Source of the DNA: Eonycteris spelaea
Taxonomy: Eukaryota > Chordata > Mammalia > Chiroptera > Pteropodidae
Direction: 5' to 3'
Length of the DNA: 64,000 nucleotides
Assembly: GCA_003508835.1 (NCBI GenBank)
Contig: PUFA01000204.1
Location: forward strand, 2,666,001 to 2,730,000
The notes beneath the pieces were generated by a model. It had not been told where the DNA came from and did no database searches. It worked only from the letters and a program-made list of their open reading frames with translations. The number at the start of each line of letters is the position of its first letter. Positions within the stretch are counted from its first letter, which is position 1. The translations under genes and the position numbers were made by a program. Shown here piece by piece: positions 60,933 to 64,000 of this stretch.

Positions 60933-62070
60933 TAAATACAAGAGCTAAAACAATTACATTCTTAAAAGAAATCATAGTAAATCTTTATGACTTTGGACAA
61001 GATGATTTCTTAGATGTGACAATAAAACCAAAGAAAAAAATAAGATGGGACTTCATCAAAATTAAAAACTATTGTGCTTCAAAGGATACATCAAGACAGT
61101 GAAAAGGCAAGACACCAAATAGGAGAAAATATTTGCAAATTATGTATCTGATAAAGATTTGTATCCATTATATAAAGAACTCTTACCATTCATCAATAAA
61201 AAGACAACCCAATTTAAAAATGGGCAAAGGAACTGAGTAGACATTTCTCCAAAAATAAATATACAAATGACCAATAAACACAAAAAGACACTCAATATCA
61301 TTGCTCTTTAGGAAAATGAAAATTAAAATCATAATGAGCTACCACTTCACTCACTAGGATTGCTATAACAACAACAACAAAAAGAGACAATAAAAGTGTT
61401 ACAGAGAAGATGGAGAATCGAAACCCTCCTACCTGCTGATAGAAATTTAAAGTGGTGCAGCTGTTATGAAAAATAATTTGGTTTCACAAAATGTTAAACA
61501 CAGAGTTACCAGATGACCCAATAATTGTACTCCTAGGTATATATTTACTCAGGAGACGTGAGAACATATGTTTACACAAAACTTGTATACAAATGTATGG
61601 CGACATTATTCATAATAGCCAAAAGATGGAAACGACCCAAATATCCAATTGATGAATGGATAAAAATATGATATAATGGAATATTATTCAGCCATATCTT
61701 TTAGAAATGAAGTGCTGACATATGCTACAGTATGAACCTGAAAGCATGATGCAAAGTGAAAGAAGCCATTCATAAAATGCCACGTATGTTTCCATTTATT
61801 TGAAATGTCCAGAAAGGAAAATCCATAGAGATAGAAAGCACTTAAGTGGTTGCCAGGGGCTGGAGGAAGACTGTGAATTGGGCATGACTACTAATGGGTA
61901 CAAGGCTTGTTGTGGGGGTGCTAAAAGTATTCTAGAATTAGTGTAATGGTTGCACAAACTTGTGATTATACTAAAAAAGCAATGAATTGTGCCCTTTAAA
62001 ATGGTGAATTCTGTGGTGCAAATTATATCTTAATTCTTTTTTTTTTTAAAGACATATAATAAGCTGTTAA

Positions 62071-62907
62071 TGAAATGATCCGATGTAGGTAGGATGTCTG
62101 TAAAACAGCCTCATTAAAAACACTATCTGGATGGAGGGAGGGAGGGACAGGAGGACACACTGAATCCCACCCCCATCAGTCTGTGGACTAGTAGGGAATG
62201 CTTCTTCAACAATGTGTCGTTTCCAATTAGGGTCGTTTGGAGCTAAATAAGTACCAAATTAATTTATTATCTTTAAAAAATCAACAATAATTCTGAAGAT
62301 CCTTGGAAAGATAAAAATATAGAAACAGAAGGGAGAGAAAAAAAGGAAATTCTCGTGAGGTTTCATTAACTTCAAGTTTTGGGGAGTGGTAGAGGATCAA
62401 AGAACTAGTACAGATCCCTTGTAGAAAAGCTAATCTGCCATACCCAGCCCCCAAAATAAAAGAAGAAGGAACAAAAAAGTTGATCTGCCTTGAGTAACTT
62501 TTTCTCAACCTAAAAAAATAGCTTTTTATTTCTATCGTAAAAGCAAAATAAGGTTTTCTCAAATAATTTGACTTTACAAAATTGAGCCGGTAAAAAAAAA
62601 AATGAGCTAGTTAATGAGCAGGATATTATCAAAATATTTACAAATGGATGCTCTGACCAATAAATCTTATCTTTTTGACACTTATGCTATTATAGGTCAT
62701 AGATTTGAGAAGGGCTTATTTTAAATATCAAAGAAGTCAACAGGGAGGCAAATTGGAAAACTATAAACAAAAAGTCGCTCCAAGAATAATTACAGCCCAA
62801 ACCATTCAATACATTCATTCAAATATTTGCAGAGAGCCTGCCCTAGGTTACAGGCTTCTTCAGGAAATTCATTGTATTTCTGTATAAGGGGAATGATCCT
62901 CCCCCAA
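62071..62907. other. Unassigned sequence between two L1 pieces
   Basis: Nothing recognised apart from a GGAGGGAGGGAGGGA motif near 62133 with four-G-run quadruplex potential. Confidence 0.5.
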
Positions 62908-63392
62908 TTTTTTTTATCGCGGTTAAATAAACATACATTTACCGCCTTAACTATTTTCAAGTGTATAGTTCAGTGGCATTAAGCACATTGACACTGTTGT
63001 GCAGCCATCACCACCATCCGTCTCCAAAACTCTTTTCACCATGCAAAACAAACTCTATACTCATTAAACACTAAACTCCCGTTCCTTCTCCACCAGCCCA
63101 TGGAAATCACTATTCTACTTTCTATCTAGTCTGACTATTCTAAATACCTTTTTTAAGGGAAGTCATACAGTATTTGTCTTTTTTTGTGACTGGTTTATTT
63201 CACTTAGCATAATGTCCTCAAGCTTCATCCATGTTGTAACATATGTCAGAATTTCCTTCTTTTTAAAGGCCAAATCTTATTCTATTGTACACATAGACCA
63301 TATTTTGTTTATTCCGTCATCTCGATGGACACTTGGGGTGCTACCTTGTTTTAGCTATTGTAAATAATGCTGCTATGAACAGGGGTGTATAG
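62908..63392 (-). mobile_element. 5'-truncated L1 3' end
   Basis: T-run, then 'agtgtatagttcagtggcattaagcacattgacactgttgtgcagccatcacc', through 'cttcatccatgttgtaacatatgtcagaatttcc', to 'gctattgtaaataatgctgctatgaacaggggtg'. Reverse-oriented old L1 3' UTR. Confidence 0.85.
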
Positions 63393-64000
63393 AGGTGCCA
63401 CTTGTTGTCAAGGAGATAACCAAATATCCTCGACAATTCACCATGCATACAGAATTATTTCTCCACTTGTAATATTCATTCTTTGGTCTCAGGTTTTATA
63501 AACTGTTTGTTGGCTTGTTTTCTTTGCCATTTCGTTAGCATTCTCATTAATTTCTAAAACCAAGTTGGGGAAAAGAAACCGGACTACCTTATACACTTAA
63601 GTATTAATTAACAATAACATGCAAAAGGAAGATTACCACCACCCTCACTTAAATGCAAGTAACTCACATGGGGAAAAAGTTGTAAAAAATACATGCTGAA
63701 AGTTTACATTAGATACGCTATATTTCTTAAATGACTTCCTTTCATCCTCATGATCTAAACAGAAGGAATCAGACAAGAACTATCCCTTATTCTTCATATT
63801 CTTAACTGAACACAACCAAGCCTAAATGCCCACTATTTCAAAAAATATCTCTTGATCACCTTTCTGACTATCTTCCCCCTAATGCTCTTAATAGCAACAA
63901 AATATCCTTGAAAAACATATCCTTCAACTTTGACATCTTAGATGAGGAAGGCAAAAAGAGTATATAATTGCATTTACTGTGCATACAAATCTCACTTGAA
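63393..64000. other. Unassigned sequence at the right edge
   Basis: AT-rich, no repeat, exon or RNA gene recognised. Confidence 0.5.

Larger units (their letters stand above)
57990..61850 (+). pseudogene. L1 ORF2 remnant with a preserved YIADD motif
   Basis: Broken ORF2 of the older L1. Endonuclease-region residues SVITLNVNELKTPTKRQ appear at about 58.0 kb. A reverse-transcriptase-region stretch with PYLSDHLNRHKKAF-like sequence lies near 59.93 kb. The catalytic motif reads Y-I-A-D-D-M at 60192-60209, followed by ILYLEKHNETTKK. The later part (60.9-61.1 kb) reads FLKEIIVNLYDFGQDDFLD and WDFIKIKNYCASKD. Multiple stops and frameshifts, plus the nested insertion at 58.2 kb, make it non-functional although the metal-binding aspartates are still encoded. 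Confidence 0.8.
56560..62070 (+). mobile_element. Old, heavily decayed L1 element
   Basis: About 5.5 kb of an ancient L1 in the plus orientation. Traces of ORF1 lie at about 56.7-57.5 kb (a stretch reading ETIKAKSSEIKYSKC near 57.35 kb is typical of the ORF1 C-terminal region). ORF2 runs from about 58.0 kb (ITLNVNELKTPTKRQ) to about 61.8 kb, followed by the 3' UTR ending near 62.07 kb. Stops are frequent throughout. A younger L1 3' end sits inside it at 58178-58450. Divergence from the familiar L1 protein is higher than in the 47.8-54.0 kb copy, so it is probably older. Confidence 0.85.

Overview
The window looks like intronic and/or intergenic nuclear DNA from a placental mammal. It is AT-rich and dense in interspersed repeats. 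I recognise MIR and L2 remnants, many old L1 3' ends, a Tigger-type DNA transposon, hAT-type fragments and a processed ribosomal-protein retrocopy. I see no Alu, B1/B2, carnivore tRNA-Lys SINE, Bov-tA/BovB or equine ERE copies, so a primate, rodent, carnivore, ruminant or horse source looks unlikely. The only lineage-type SINE found is one tRNA-Val-headed element. I cannot name the species. No bacterial, viral or CRISPR feature was seen.

Layout. 1-20 kb: mostly unassigned sequence with scattered MIR/L2, several simple-repeat tracts (TG, GA, polypyrimidine, poly-A) and the tRNA-Val SINE at 10.03-10.30 kb, inserted in an older L2. 20-35 kb: L1 3' fragments, a Tigger element and a hAT-like element side by side at 22.6-23.0 kb, then more L2/MIR. 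35-47 kb: several 5'-truncated L1 pieces, an RPL23A processed pseudogene at 40.35-40.93 kb, and the best-supported protein-coding exon, 43892-44014 on the minus strand. 47.8-54.0 kb: an almost complete but dead L1 on the minus strand with a recognisable target-site duplication. 56.6-62.1 kb: an older, decayed L1 on the plus strand with a younger L1 3' end nested in it. 62.9-63.4 kb: another L1 3' fragment.

Gene content is very low. The 123-nt minus-strand exon has good splice signals at both ends and an uninterrupted phase-0 frame, so part of the window is probably intron of an unidentified minus-strand gene. Several weaker exon-like segments on both strands are listed at low confidence; some will be chance. 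I found no complete gene and no multi-gene system. The items most worth checking are the unassigned exon, the tRNA-Val SINE with a conserved acceptor-stem pairing, and a recurring old repeat family that I could not name. Repeat boundaries were set by eye and may be off by tens of bases.
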